Assembly: GCA_004764695.1 (NCBI GenBank)
Contig: SMSO01000005.1
Location: forward strand, 1,135,501-1,199,500
Reading direction: 5' to 3'
Origin: Schizochytrium sp. TIO01
Lineage: Eukaryota; Sar; Bigyra; Thraustochytrida; Thraustochytriidae
Length of the DNA: 64,000 nt
Under the pieces are notes generated by a model. That model saw only the letters and a program-made list of their open reading frames with translations. It was not told the origin of the DNA and made no database searches. The number at the start of each line of letters is the position of its first letter. Within the stretch, counting starts at the first letter, position 1. Of this stretch, positions 54,468 to 64,000 are shown piece after piece. The position numbers and the translations under genes were made by a program.

Positions 54468-56513
54468 TCACAATTCTTGCATAGCCCGACTGACTTTGAC
54501 CTTACACGCTTCACATATGACGGAATCATAAGACTCTTGTTGAGCTAGGATCTCATTTACATAGCCTGTGAGTTCCTCAACCTCCTTTTTCTTTGCTTCG
54601 ACAGCATCAGTAGCATCAAAAAGCTTCACCTTCAGCTCCTTCAGCTCATTACGGTGCGAACGAATGAGAGTTTGCCGCTGCTCTTCATACACAGCACGTT
54701 GGGCCTCCACTTCACCGCGAGCATGATCAGCTTCGTTTTGATGAGCTGCAGCAAACTCGCGCACAGCATCCACCTCGTCTTCAAGCTCTTTGCACTGCTT
54801 TCTAAGCTCCGCACATTCGTGGCCAAGCGCGACGAATTCGCGTTGGGCGTTTGATCCTTCTTCCTTAGTGTCCTGGAGCTCGGCCATAAGCTCTTGCAGC
54901 TTCTGTTCGCCCTGTCGAACAAGCTTTTGCTCTTGGCTGACCATTTCCTCAAGCTTAGCCTTTTCATTCGCAAGGCCTTGGACGCGAGTTTCGGCCTGTT
55001 CGTGAACCTCCATAATTTTCGTTTTGAGGGTGGCACCATACTCCTTATGCGCATTATATGATTCTGTCATCTCCTCCAAGCTACTTGACAGGTTATTCAC
55101 GACCTCGCGGTGCTGCTCCTCCATCTCGGTCATCTTGCGGCGCATCGCTTGCATCTCCTCGTTCATACGCTCACTGCGTGAGCGTTCTTCTTCAAGCTCG
55201 CGCTCCACCATCTCTGCTCGCTCACGTGCTTCTTGCTCAGACTGAGAGTATTGCTCAGACTGATTCTTATACACATTGAGCTGGTGAGACACATTGGTCA
55301 ACTCACGAGTAAGGTCCTCAACTTCACGTTGCCTGGCCTCAAGAGTTTGTGGCAATTCCTGTTCAATTATGCTGAGCTCTTCATTGAGGCGGTCGTGTTT
55401 TTCCCGCCAATCATCACGCTCGCGCTCTAAGCGTTCAGAAATCTCGCGTTGGTCCATCAAGTCCATCTTCAACTGCGCCATTTCAGGGCTAGAGTTCATA
55501 AAGCTCACGGTTTGCGTGCCGCTATCTGATGTGCTCACCTTTGAAACCGGAGCCGCCTGCGCTGTTGCTGCAGCAGAGCATTCTGTAGCAATAGTCGGTT
55601 CTGGGTTTTCTTGTACAATTTCCATCGCCTTTGGTGACAATGCCGGACTAGACGGAGCCGATCTCTTTTGCGGGGGGGATGATAGTGGCGAGTTAGTCTG
55701 GGCAGGGATTTTCTCTGTACTAACATCAGCGGCAATTTGAGAAGCATCACTTTCCAAGTTGTGGATTGACTTCCGTGGCAGCGCGGGTGTAAAAGGACCG
55801 GATCCAAATGATTCTGCAGAAGTGCTAGCTTCAACTTTTGGTGACGTCATGCCTGCGGGAACAGGAGGTGGCGCCCGTCGAGGTGCAGAAGATGTTGATG
55901 GCTTCTTGTTGCCTCGAAGAATTGACGCAGCATTGTCTCTGAAGAATGAAGTCTGGCAAAGCTCTTGGCGCATTGATGCATCAGAGTTAGCGAGCCACTG
56001 ACTCTGCAAGCGTTTAACACGAACGTATTGCCCGAGCTCCTGATCGAAGAAGGATGCACTTAGCTGGCCATCCAACTTCTCAAAGATACGCACATGGTAA
56101 ACACGGCCCTCAATCCGCGTTGAGAATCGTTGTAAAGTCGACCCCGTGAGGCGCGAGGAATCGTCCAAAATGTTACTCGAAGAACTCGATAAGATGGGCA
56201 ACTTGGGCCTGCTAGGCATTGGAGGTGTCTTGGGCTCCGCCACAGTATCGACATGATTTTCAGTGCTTCCATCTTCCGCCTGGCTAATGAACTCCCGAAG
56301 AGGCTTTCCAGGTGTCCTTACATTAATTTGTGCGTCTTCAGCGGGGTCTTGTACGTTATTGGTATTGTGAATCTTCTGCTCGTTACCAAGAGCAATATCA
56401 AAGCCCACACCAGAGGCAGCATTGACGATAAATTTGTCTTCACAAATGTTCTCATCGCCAGGTTTATTTTGCTGCTGAAAGACATCGCTTCCCCAGAGGT
56501 CTTCGCGATGAGC

Positions 56514-56549
<36 letters not shown>

Positions 56550-56705
56550 CGCGGACATAGATGCCGAGGCGCTGCTCGACGTTCGGCGGTCCTTACGTTT
56601 TGCCGCAGAAACCTGCGGAGTAGAAAAACCTGGAGCGGTGTTAGAAACGTCAGCAAGTACAAAATCGTTCGTGCTAGCGCCAGCAAAGGTTCCACGCGAC
56701 GCCAT
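54468..56705 (-). CDS. Long coiled-coil protein with polyQ and an unassigned N-terminal domain
   Basis: A 745-residue protein from the ATG at 56705; the frame extends 11 codons upstream but begins at GTG. Positions below count from this ATG. The N-terminal third is low complexity, with 11 Gln from a CAG repeat at about 54-64 and several Ser-Pro sites. Residues about 190-260 form a compact, ordered-looking segment (RIEGRVYHVRIFEKLDGQL ... YVRVKRLQSQWL) that I cannot assign. A second Pro/Ser-rich linker follows. Residues about 407-725 are one long heptad-rich coiled coil (Glu/Arg/Leu). The C-terminus contains CEAC near 731-734, a possible metal-binding pair. There is no signal peptide. It is probably cytoskeletal, centrosomal or a vesicle tether; this is inference. 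It is divergent from the WW-LRR-TPR gene. Confidence 0.88.
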
Positions 56706-57815
56706 TGCGGATTCACAGCGTCCTACTTTGATTTTCACGGTCTGCCACGGCTTCCGCCGTCGTTATCCCAAAGAACAGCACTGCCATTCAAAGAAGATCT
56801 AATCAACTCGCTGGTCATTTAAAAAAAAAATATATATATATATTTAAAACGCAAGAAAGAATAGAAAGACTCGAAAACCGACATTTTTCAAGTCTTGAAA
56901 ACCTGCCTTCAAGCTCATTCTCACCTTCATCTTTGTCAGAAGCTTCAATTTTACCAAGTAAAGCACCTTTAACAACGAACACATCACAGAACGTACTTTG
57001 GAGAGGAAAGACCATCATCATCATCAACGTTGGAGGCGAAGTCTTAAGCCTGTTCTGATGTCCTTTTTATTTTGGAATGTTAGAGGCCTAGTAAAGGATA
57101 AATGGTCCTACTCATTTAAAGCATACAAGCCCAGCGACGGTTGCACTCTACTGTCCCTGCTATCTCTTACACTAAGAGGCAAAATGAAAATCGATTCTCT
57201 AACTCAAAGATGATTAATATGACGATTACACAGCGAAAGGCCCTGAACCGACACCGAGTGCAAGTTCTGGACGCTACCAAGGAAATGTTGCAAGTACAAG
57301 CCTTATTTCTAGGCTGTACAGGTTGTGCCTTATTATAATTTTGTTGAAAGTCTACTATTCATGAGAATTGATGGGCTTACTCATCAGATGTAGGGTCGGG
57401 CTATTTAATTAAATAATACACAGTTTCTGTAAAATATAAATAGAGAGAGCCGTTGATTACTCATGGGATAGATTTCTCTTGTAGAGTTTAGCTGCTGTCT
57501 TGCATTAATTCCAATTCTAGGTCGTAAGCTTGAACATATTAGCATATTAAAGAAGAAGGATTGCAAGTGGTAGCCCAAAAGTCCAAGTGAGGCTGTAAAT
57601 ATTTTATCGTGACGCCGGCGGGCTTTGAGAGTGGGCTTTCTTGAGGCAGGAGAGAAAACTCTTTAGATGGCTCTTCAGTTAGAGACAAAGATACTTTGAG
57701 AGAAATTAGAGCACATAGATCCTACTGAAGTGAGGACAAAGGCCAATCTAGTCTAGACTTCTTGGATAGGGCTCTGAGAAACGTTGGTTTTACTTTAAAT
57801 CAACGCCAAGCCATT
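56706..57815. promoter_or_regulatory. Intergenic region between divergent coiled-coil and WW-LRR-TPR genes
   Basis: About 1.1 kb holding both 5' flanks, with an AT dinucleotide run near 56829-56846. The plus frame of the downstream gene stays open leftwards to a TGA at 57726 and an AG at 57729-57730 could be a splice acceptor, so part of this stretch may be coding after splicing. Confidence 0.5.
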
Positions 57816-60800
57816 ATGAAGAAGCGAGCTGCTAAAGCAAAAGCCAAGGCGATGCAAAAAGCAAAAGCACGTAGAGGCCCATTAACAGAAACTGAAGCAG
57901 CTAAGAAGCTTCAGGGTATGTATCGTGCGAGAGCAGCTAAAAAACTTATGAGGATCCTCGCTCGGTCTGTCTTTGAGCGTGTCCTCGATGTCAACTCAGG
58001 AGCATACTTTTATCACAATCTTCATACGGGTGATGTATCATGGGAAGCACCGAAGATTTTGGGTAATGAATCTTTTGATGAAATTACAGACAAAACTGTG
58101 TCGCCACATGATGCAGTTACTACATATCGAAGCCTTGCCAGGAATTGGTCTACCCACGAAGCAGATGGAATTGTATACTATTTCGATGCCGCAACGGAAG
58201 AGACTACGTGGGAGCAACCAATCGTACTACAGCGCTTACAGCAGGCAATAGAAGAAAGAGATGAAATGCTAGGTCCAGACTGGCAAGAGGTTCAAGATCC
58301 TAATGACGGAACCTACTTTTTTCATAACATTAAGACAAATGAGACCCAATGGGATCCTCCAAAGGTAGATTTTCGTAAGACTAAAGAAGAAAAGGAACGT
58401 GAAGCTCTTGAAGAGAAAAAACGTTTGGCACGGCTTTCTAAGTTGCAAAAGCGTATGTCTAAAAAAGGTAACACACTATTGGATTTGAATGCAGGTGATT
58501 CTGATGATGACAAAAATGGTAGCATGGCAGAATCAGACCATGGGGATGGCGACTCTGATTCAGAAAGTTCAGGGCCCCCAGAAGCGCTCATGGTGGGTGA
58601 GGATGGTGAGATCGCCTCCGACCAAGACTCCATGTCAAGTTCTGACTCTGAGAGTATTTACATTACGTCTGATGAGGAAGAAGAAGACTATCTTGAGCAA
58701 GGTGAAAACGCTAATGAGGAAAGGATTAATGGTGATAAAAACGATTCGCCCAACAAAATCTCCAAGCGAAAACGCCGCAAACGTGAAAGGCAAAGACTTC
58801 ATCACATGCAAGTCCTTGCAGAGCTCGCTGGTGCCTCTGATCGAGAACGTGGCGAGTTCGAAGCAAAGGTGCGGATAAAGAGATTTCGTAAGAAGCGTCA
58901 AAACCGGTTAAACCTCTCCTTTTTGGACCTTGATCATATTCCTCAAGCTTTGTTTGAGAACTCGCGTCTTATTAAGCGATTAAATGAGCTAGTAATTAGC
59001 GGGAATCGCATTTGTAAGGTTTCAGCTGATATTAAAAAAATGAGGGAGTCTCTACAAGAATTGAGCCTAGACTCAAATGAATTAGTGAAAGTACCTGTGC
59101 AAACATGGTATCTTACAAATCTCCGTAAATTAGACCTCAGAAATAATCGTTTGCGAGATATCTCCCGTGAAAAGGGAAATATGACAGTACTTCGTGAGAT
59201 GAATATTTGGGAGATCGGCATTGAAACCATGCAAAGTCTTCAAGAGCTGCGCCTAGACAATAACCTTCTTTCCGAGCTCCCAGTGCATCTTAGTACCCTC
59301 ATTAGTCTACGAGTGTTGACCCTTCGATCAAATAGGCTAGTTGATCTTGCACCTAAACATATGGCACAGCTCGAAAATTTGGTCCATCTAGACATTGCAG
59401 AAAATGGACTGCTTAATCTACCTGAGCGAGTATTATCTTGTTGTCCCCTTTTGCAAGTCGTAGACTTATCCGAAAATAGCATGGCATACTTACCTGATGA
59501 CATCAGTAAACTTACTGATCTTCGAGTACTTCGATGCGCCAAAAATTCTCTTCTTCAAATTCCTCTTCAATTAGCTCGCCTAGCGAAACTTGAACATTTA
59601 GATTTGAATCATAACTCTCTGGAAAGTCTTCCTCAAGAATGGGAAACTAAATTTCTGCGTACGCTCAATGTGAGTTATAATCAACTGCAATCGCTTCCTG
59701 CGTCTCTCACAATTGTTTCTAGAGACCTTGAGCGGATATATCTGCGGAAGAACAATATGCGCGCCCGTCTCCCTGGTAGTATTTCGTCATTGGAGCAGTT
59801 GAGGGTACTTGATGTAGGTGAAAACTCTATCGACGGGCTTGACAATCTGCCCCCAAATCTTCGTGTCGGCCTATTTGATCACAACAAGCTACGCACAATC
59901 CCTGGGGATGTTTTCTTTCCAGTTGGGGCGCATCTCGGAAGGTTGAGCCTTGCAGATAACTCAATTCGCAGCATCTCCGCTCCTTCTAATCAACTTGGAG
60001 AACAAACAAGTTCGAGTCGACTTCGTGATCTAGACCTTAGCGGAAATGATCTTACAGAACTTCCAGGGGGCGTGTTTAATCGACTGTCTCTGCGTCGCCT
60101 CAATCTTTCTCGTAATCAATTGACTTCACTCGCTACTGAGCTTGCAAATTCAAGGAACCACCTCGAGACACTAGACCTGGAGAGAAATCGAATTCGGGAA
60201 TTGCCAGCTTTTTTAAGTGACCTGCCCAAATTACGCTACATTTCTCTCAATCACAACCTTTTGATTGAGCGTCCAGATTTCTTAGCCCAAAACCCTAAAC
60301 TCTTCAATTGGCATGTGAATTTCAACCCAATTGAAGTACAAGAAGACCCCTTTGCTTTACGCAGGGCATTGCTGAACCAGGCAGCGCTTTTCCAAGCTGA
60401 AAATAAACCTCTTAAAGCCCTGGAAATGCTCAATGAAATTATGGATGGCCTCACAGATGGGCAGAGCATCGAGAATCTAGCAATCTCCGGTAATGTTATT
60501 GCAAAATCAGTTAAAGAACAAAGAGAAGATGCGTTTTTACTAGAGGTTGTTCAGAAACGAGCAATGACTAACCTTGCTTTGGAACGTTTTGCCGAAGCAG
60601 AGAGAGACTTGTGTCTTGCCATCAGCAGATATGATCAACCTGGGGCAGCCCTCCTATACTATCGTGGTATGGCACGATACAAAGGATTAAATGATATTAG
60701 AGGTGCGTTGCAAGATCTTGATAAAAGTTTAAAGCTTAGACCAAGATATGCGCCGGCTCAACGAGTTCGTGCACAATGTCTTCTGCAGATGGGACTCTTC

Positions 60801-61382
60801 AAAGCTGCACTGGAAGAATCATCACAAGCACTTGAGTTTGACATGTATGATTTAGACGCCAGGCTTTGCAAGGGTATGGCACTTGAAAAACTTGTGGACT
60901 TAGATGGGGCACTTATTACATTTCAAGAAGTTGTTGCTCAAATAATGACACCAGAAGAAAGCAAGGAAACCGAAGAAGACCAAAGTAGACAAACTATCGC
61001 ACAGATCTCACCATGGTCACCTCTTGGACTTGCACACTACCGATGGGGGCTTGTGCTACGTGATCTTGCACGACATGGGGAAGCAGTGATCAAGTTCCAA
61101 GATGCAGCTGATGTCCTCTTTGTTCAATACGAAAAGGCTCATGAAGGATCGCTGCGAAAAACCAAGCTGGGGAACTGGCTGCACATGGCTCTTATGTGCA
61201 AAGCGTCAGCTTTGCAAAGTGCAAACCGTGCAAAGAAAGCTCGGGTCGCATACGAAGAAGCCCAGGAGTTTGCACGTCAACTACACGCTAGCGAATATCT
61301 TGCTCAACAACAGCAGGCTGAACAAGACGTGAGGGAGGGATCTCCAATTGCCAAGGAAGGCAACTCCGCAGCGAACCAGTAG
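57816..61382 (+). CDS. IQ-WW-LRR-TPR scaffold protein
   Basis: A 1188-residue protein from the ATG at 57816. The frame is open 18 codons further to TTG and up to an in-frame TGA at 57726, and the extra residues look coding (RALRNVGFTLNQRQA), so a spliced upstream exon is possible. Positions from this ATG: a basic Ala/Lys helix, an IQ-like AAKKLQGMYRARAAKK (about 28-43), and three WW-type domains (about 53-80, 110-136, 156-183) ending SWEAP, TWEQP and QWDPP. Then a Lys/Glu helix, an acidic Ser/Asp region, and a basic KRKRRKRERQR. About 17 leucine-rich repeats (about 365-850) have the LxxLxLxxNxLxxLP pattern. TPR-like repeats follow (about 855-1175). It is likely a scaffold binding calmodulin-type and Pro-rich partners. 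The last 95 bp overlap the convergent RCC1-like gene. Confidence 0.93.
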   Translation: MKKRAAKAKAKAMQKAKARRGPLTETEAAKKLQGMYRARAAKKLMRILARSVFERVLDVNSGAYFYHNLHTGDVSWEAPKILGNESFDEITDKTVSPHDAVTTYRSLARNWSTHEADGIVYYFDAATEETTWEQPIVLQRLQQAIEERDEMLGPDWQEVQDPNDGTYFFHNIKTNETQWDPPKVDFRKTKEEKEREALEEKKRLARLSKLQKRMSKKGNTLLDLNAGDSDDDKNGSMAESDHGDGDSDSESSGPPEALMVGEDGEIASDQDSMSSSDSESIYITSDEEEEDYLEQGENANEERINGDKNDSPNKISKRKRRKRERQRLHHMQVLAELAGASDRERGEFEAKVRIKRFRKKRQNRLNLSFLDLDHIPQALFENSRLIKRLNELVISGNRICKVSADIKKMRESLQELSLDSNELVKVPVQTWYLTNLRKLDLRNNRLRDISREKGNMTVLREMNIWEIGIETMQSLQELRLDNNLLSELPVHLSTLISLRVLTLRSNRLVDLAPKHMAQLENLVHLDIAENGLLNLPERVLSCCPLLQVVDLSENSMAYLPDDISKLTDLRVLRCAKNSLLQIPLQLARLAKLEHLDLNHNSLESLPQEWETKFLRTLNVSYNQLQSLPASLTIVSRDLERIYLRKNNMRARLPGSISSLEQLRVLDVGENSIDGLDNLPPNLRVGLFDHNKLRTIPGDVFFPVGAHLGRLSLADNSIRSISAPSNQLGEQTSSSRLRDLDLSGNDLTELPGGVFNRLSLRRLNLSRNQLTSLATELANSRNHLETLDLERNRIRELPAFLSDLPKLRYISLNHNLLIERPDFLAQNPKLFNWHVNFNPIEVQEDPFALRRALLNQAALFQAENKPLKALEMLNEIMDGLTDGQSIENLAISGNVIAKSVKEQREDAFLLEVVQKRAMTNLALERFAEAERDLCLAISRYDQPGAALLYYRGMARYKGLNDIRGALQDLDKSLKLRPRYAPAQRVRAQCLLQMGLFKAALEESSQALEFDMYDLDARLCKGMALEKLVDLDGALITFQEVVAQIMTPEESKETEEDQSRQTIAQISPWSPLGLAHYRWGLVLRDLARHGEAVIKFQDAADVLFVQYEKAHEGSLRKTKLGNWLHMALMCKASALQSANRAKKARVAYEEAQEFARQLHASEYLAQQQQAEQDVREGSPIAKEGNSAANQ

Positions 61383-62322
61383 CATCTCCAATACACACTT
61401 CTAGAGAGCTTGCAGTAAGAAACCTCGCCTCTTCCAAGCTAAACATTTTTAATTTTGCAAGAGATGCTTCCACTAACAAACCAGAGTATTTCCCCCAACA
61501 TTTTATTTGCGGAATGACATCATGCGTCAAACCGCAAGCAAAATGTGCTCCACATGCAACATGTATGAATTTTTGATTTTTTGGCACCGTAGCAATTTGT
61601 CCATAACCATCTTCTCCCCATCCATAAACTAAGCCTGTTCCCCGCTCAATCCCAACACTGAAGGACCCTCCGTTCGCAGTCGCAACTTGGCTGAAGCTCT
61701 TCCCTGAGGGTACTTGAAGCTGGCCCCGATCGTTTGCACCCCAGCAAAAAATACGTCCTTGCGGTGAGATGTCAACCGCACAACAATGTTCTTTTCCACA
61801 GCTAACTTGTCCAAATCGAGAGTCTCCTTGTGGTGCACTTGTTGTAGGTTTTCTCCTTTGTTGAATGGAATGGCACTCAAGATGGAGATCTGCCGCTCGG
61901 ATTGCACAGGCCTCTTCGTCCCCTAAACTGACTTGAATATATGAATTTCTAGGGGAGAAAGTTTGTTTGAGGTTGCCTTCTGAGTCCCAGCACTGGGCGT
62001 GGCCTTTGTTTGTCAACGCACAGCAACGACCGGGGGAGCATGAAACTTGCACATATACATCTGGCTGTATCTCCTTATCCTCAAGGTCAACAGAAATCCA
62101 GCCTTGTTGGCTCCTGCGCCAACATGAAAGTCCTTCTTGACGACCCTCACTAGCTCCGTTTTCAATAGTACATGCTAGATTATAACCCAGCGATGCACTT
62201 GCGTCGCGCAGTGCCAGCTCTGTTAAACTATCAGAGTTTAGACGAGACGATGACGACTCAGCATGAACTGCCTTGCCAAAGCATACCGACAAGAGAACTA
62301 CCCAAAACAGGCTTGAATACAT
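61288..62322 (-). CDS. Secreted RCC1-repeat-like protein
   Basis: A 344-residue frame from ATG. Residues 1-21 (ending KAVHA) are a signal peptide and there is no membrane anchor. The rest contains repeats of the RCC1/BLIP-II beta-propeller type: CCALTNKGHAQCWD, CCAVDISPQGRIFCWGANDRGQL, VGIERGTGLVYGWGEDGYGQI and FACGLTHDVIPQIKCWG, spaced about 40-50 residues. Many repeats carry paired Cys (CC, CW), which fits disulfide-bonded secreted blades. Expected role: extracellular protein binding or, less likely, a wall component; no partner can be named. The stop codon lies inside the 3' coding end of the LRR gene on the other strand, a 95-bp coding overlap. Either the real 3' end is spliced differently or the two transcripts overlap. 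Confidence 0.88.
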   Translation of the reverse strand: MYSSLFWVVLLSVCFGKAVHAESSSSRLNSDSLTELALRDASASLGYNLACTIENGASEGRQEGLSCWRRSQQGWISVDLEDKEIQPDVYVQVSCSPGRCCALTNKGHAQCWDSEGNLKQTFSPRNSYIQVSLGDEEACAIRAADLHLECHSIQQRRKPTTSAPQGDSRFGQVSCGKEHCCAVDISPQGRIFCWGANDRGQLQVPSGKSFSQVATANGGSFSVGIERGTGLVYGWGEDGYGQIATVPKNQKFIHVACGAHFACGLTHDVIPQIKCWGKYSGLLVEASLAKLKMFSLEEARFLTASSLEVCIGDATGSLRSCLPWQLEIPPSRLVQPAVVEQDIR

Positions 62323-64000
62323 TTTCAGCCTGTAAGGTAAGACGTGTTTTCTACTTTAGATTCATATTTCTTTGGTCAAAACCTTTGCGCTCGGGCCAAA
62401 TACCCTGCGCGTTCAAAGAAAGACGTTACGTGCTTTATCATAGTAAACAATATTGGTTAGAAGTGACCTTGGTACGGTAATATGTAGGATAGATAATTGC
62501 CTAATCAAAAATCAATCAGAGAAAGGTGCATTTCCGCCAGATTGCTATTTGGTAGGACCAAATCAAGTTTACAGAACACAGCTGTGGCTACCGTCAGAAG
62601 ACTCCCTTATCAATAACAAGACCTCACCTACCTACTGCGAAGCAGTAGATGCGTACTAGTTAAATATTGTATTTGTTATCAGCTTCAAAAAAAGAGAATA
62701 CCTTTATTATTGCTTTTCTTTAGCATGGGTTGGTATATAGATAAGATACATCAAATTATTTTCCTATGCAGCTAACGCGTGCGAAATAGTATGTTCACTT
62801 GAGCTTTAACCTCAGCAAAAGGCCCCAGGTTAGGGAAGTGCTATCTATGAGAAATAGCCACTCAGTGCTTGTTTTTTCTTAACCTCATTTTATTTTACAT
62901 AGTATTAAAAAATAATAATAGTTCAATCATTATCTCTAACTAGTGAGAGTGAGAAACAGCTTGCATAGGGCTGATAAAAAGGCATCTTGGTGAATCAGAT
63001 AGATGAAAACTCTTTCCTGATTCGTAGTTTGCGCAGACTATGTAGAGAGTAGCCCTTTGGGTTTAGGATTTGGATGGTGCCTTTTCCAGACTACAACAGA
63101 CAGGACCGTGCTTTGCGTGTTGCTTGTTAAGTTTGTGTAGCCTACTTTATCGGGTGGGCTGTCGCACGTACATACTTGGTCAAACTGATCGAGAAACAAC
63201 CTGGGTACTGACTGACTTTAATATTAGAACTCCTCCAGGTACTAAGCTTCTGGTCAGTCTATTGAGACATCCTATGACGCCTACATAGCATTCTCATCCA
63301 TTTCAGAGTTGTTCCAAGCTAACTCCAATCACATAATATTGCAACAACTTGAGGTTGCATATTTTATGATGGTGTGGTGAGCTGCTGCGTTTAGAAGTAT
63401 CACCACAAGGTCCACCTTACTTTAGTGGTCTAGTGTTTTAAGTTGACAAAATTGCGGAGTCTCCCAGTTCACTCCAGACAAAAGCGCGCCTTCACTCAAG
63501 CCTTTCCCTTAGTTACTCCCGCAAGTTTGAACTTCAGCTTAAAGTAAGTAACATACTACCACCTTCCTGTGCCACTATTTTGAAGTTCTATCCCAAGCGC
63601 AAGTCACTGTTTTGAAGTGGAGTCTATTGCCTCAAGTTAGGCCTTCACGTTCAACCCCGTCACATTTCTTTCTCAACACGCGAAGCACGCATCCTTTCAT
63701 TTCTTTCGCCCTGGCCTTGTTCTAGTTAATCGCAAATCTCAGTTCGCAGTCCACAAGTACGTCATCGGGCAACACTCAAATCAACCCTGACCAATCCATC
63801 GTGGTTGTGGCCCATGCGTGACTCGCGCTGCTCACTCCAAGGGAGGCCTCAACGTCAAGTTCAACCCTTTTTTAACTTAGTTGAACTTACCAACCCAAGA
63901 CGCACTGCTTTGGTCTCCGAAGGTCGCAAGTTATGCGATCTCGGCAGAAGTGGGAAGTTGGCGTCATCATTATGACATCATCATCAGTATGTCAACATCT
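62323..64000. other. Gene-free right end
   Basis: About 1.7 kb with no frame I can support on either strand. It includes the promoter side of the RCC1-like gene. From about 63440 on, the pentamer AAGTT or its complement is repeated unusually often. Nothing indicates a gene entering from the right edge. Confidence 0.55.

Overview
The window is nuclear DNA from a microbial eukaryote. I see polymerase-II-type genes with almost no introns, one gene with two short GTAAGT...AG introns and a TACTAAC branch site, polymerase III tRNA genes, and many tetra- and pentanucleotide microsatellites. The gene set (TKL-type receptor kinase, RUN/RhoGAP/ELMO/TLDc protein, IQ-WW-LRR-TPR protein, free-standing histidinol dehydrogenase) would suit a stramenopile such as a thraustochytrid. 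That placement is inference and no marker gene here proves it.

Layout. 1-21341 is a gene-poor, microsatellite-rich stretch; the only coding trace I can support is a weak open frame running in from the left edge. 21342-36742 holds six genes: a RUN-RhoGAP-ELMO-TLDc regulator (-), a three-exon FAM177-family gene (+) that I assembled by hand, a GXWXG/DUF4334 protein (-), histidinol dehydrogenase (-), an HDHD2-like HAD phosphatase (+) and a TCP11-family protein (-). A possible orphan exon lies at 26629-26899. 36743-40986 is gene-free. 40987-43467 encodes a receptor-like kinase. 45174-51260 is a cluster of 19 essentially identical tRNA-Glu(CTC) genes plus one decayed copy, arranged as blocks of 3 (-), 8 (+) and 8 (-), with repeat units of 169-193 bp. 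51410-62322 holds a small ISG12/IFI6-27-like membrane protein (-), a 71-residue Ser/Asn/Tyr-rich protein (+), a coiled-coil protein (-), an IQ-WW-LRR-TPR scaffold (+) and a secreted RCC1-like protein (-); the last two overlap tail to tail within their coding regions. 62323-64000 shows no gene.

The genes do not form one pathway. Three are multi-domain signalling or scaffold proteins (membrane kinase, GAP-type regulator, LRR/TPR scaffold) and three are likely secretory-route proteins. Two genes, histidinol dehydrogenase and the 71-residue protein, have strongly C/G-ending codons unlike their neighbours, which suggests high expression. The most unusual features are the tRNA-Glu array and the RUN-RhoGAP-ELMO-TLDc domain combination.

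Several long open frames begin at TTG or GTG. For those I moved the start to the first ATG that fits, and I say so in each entry.
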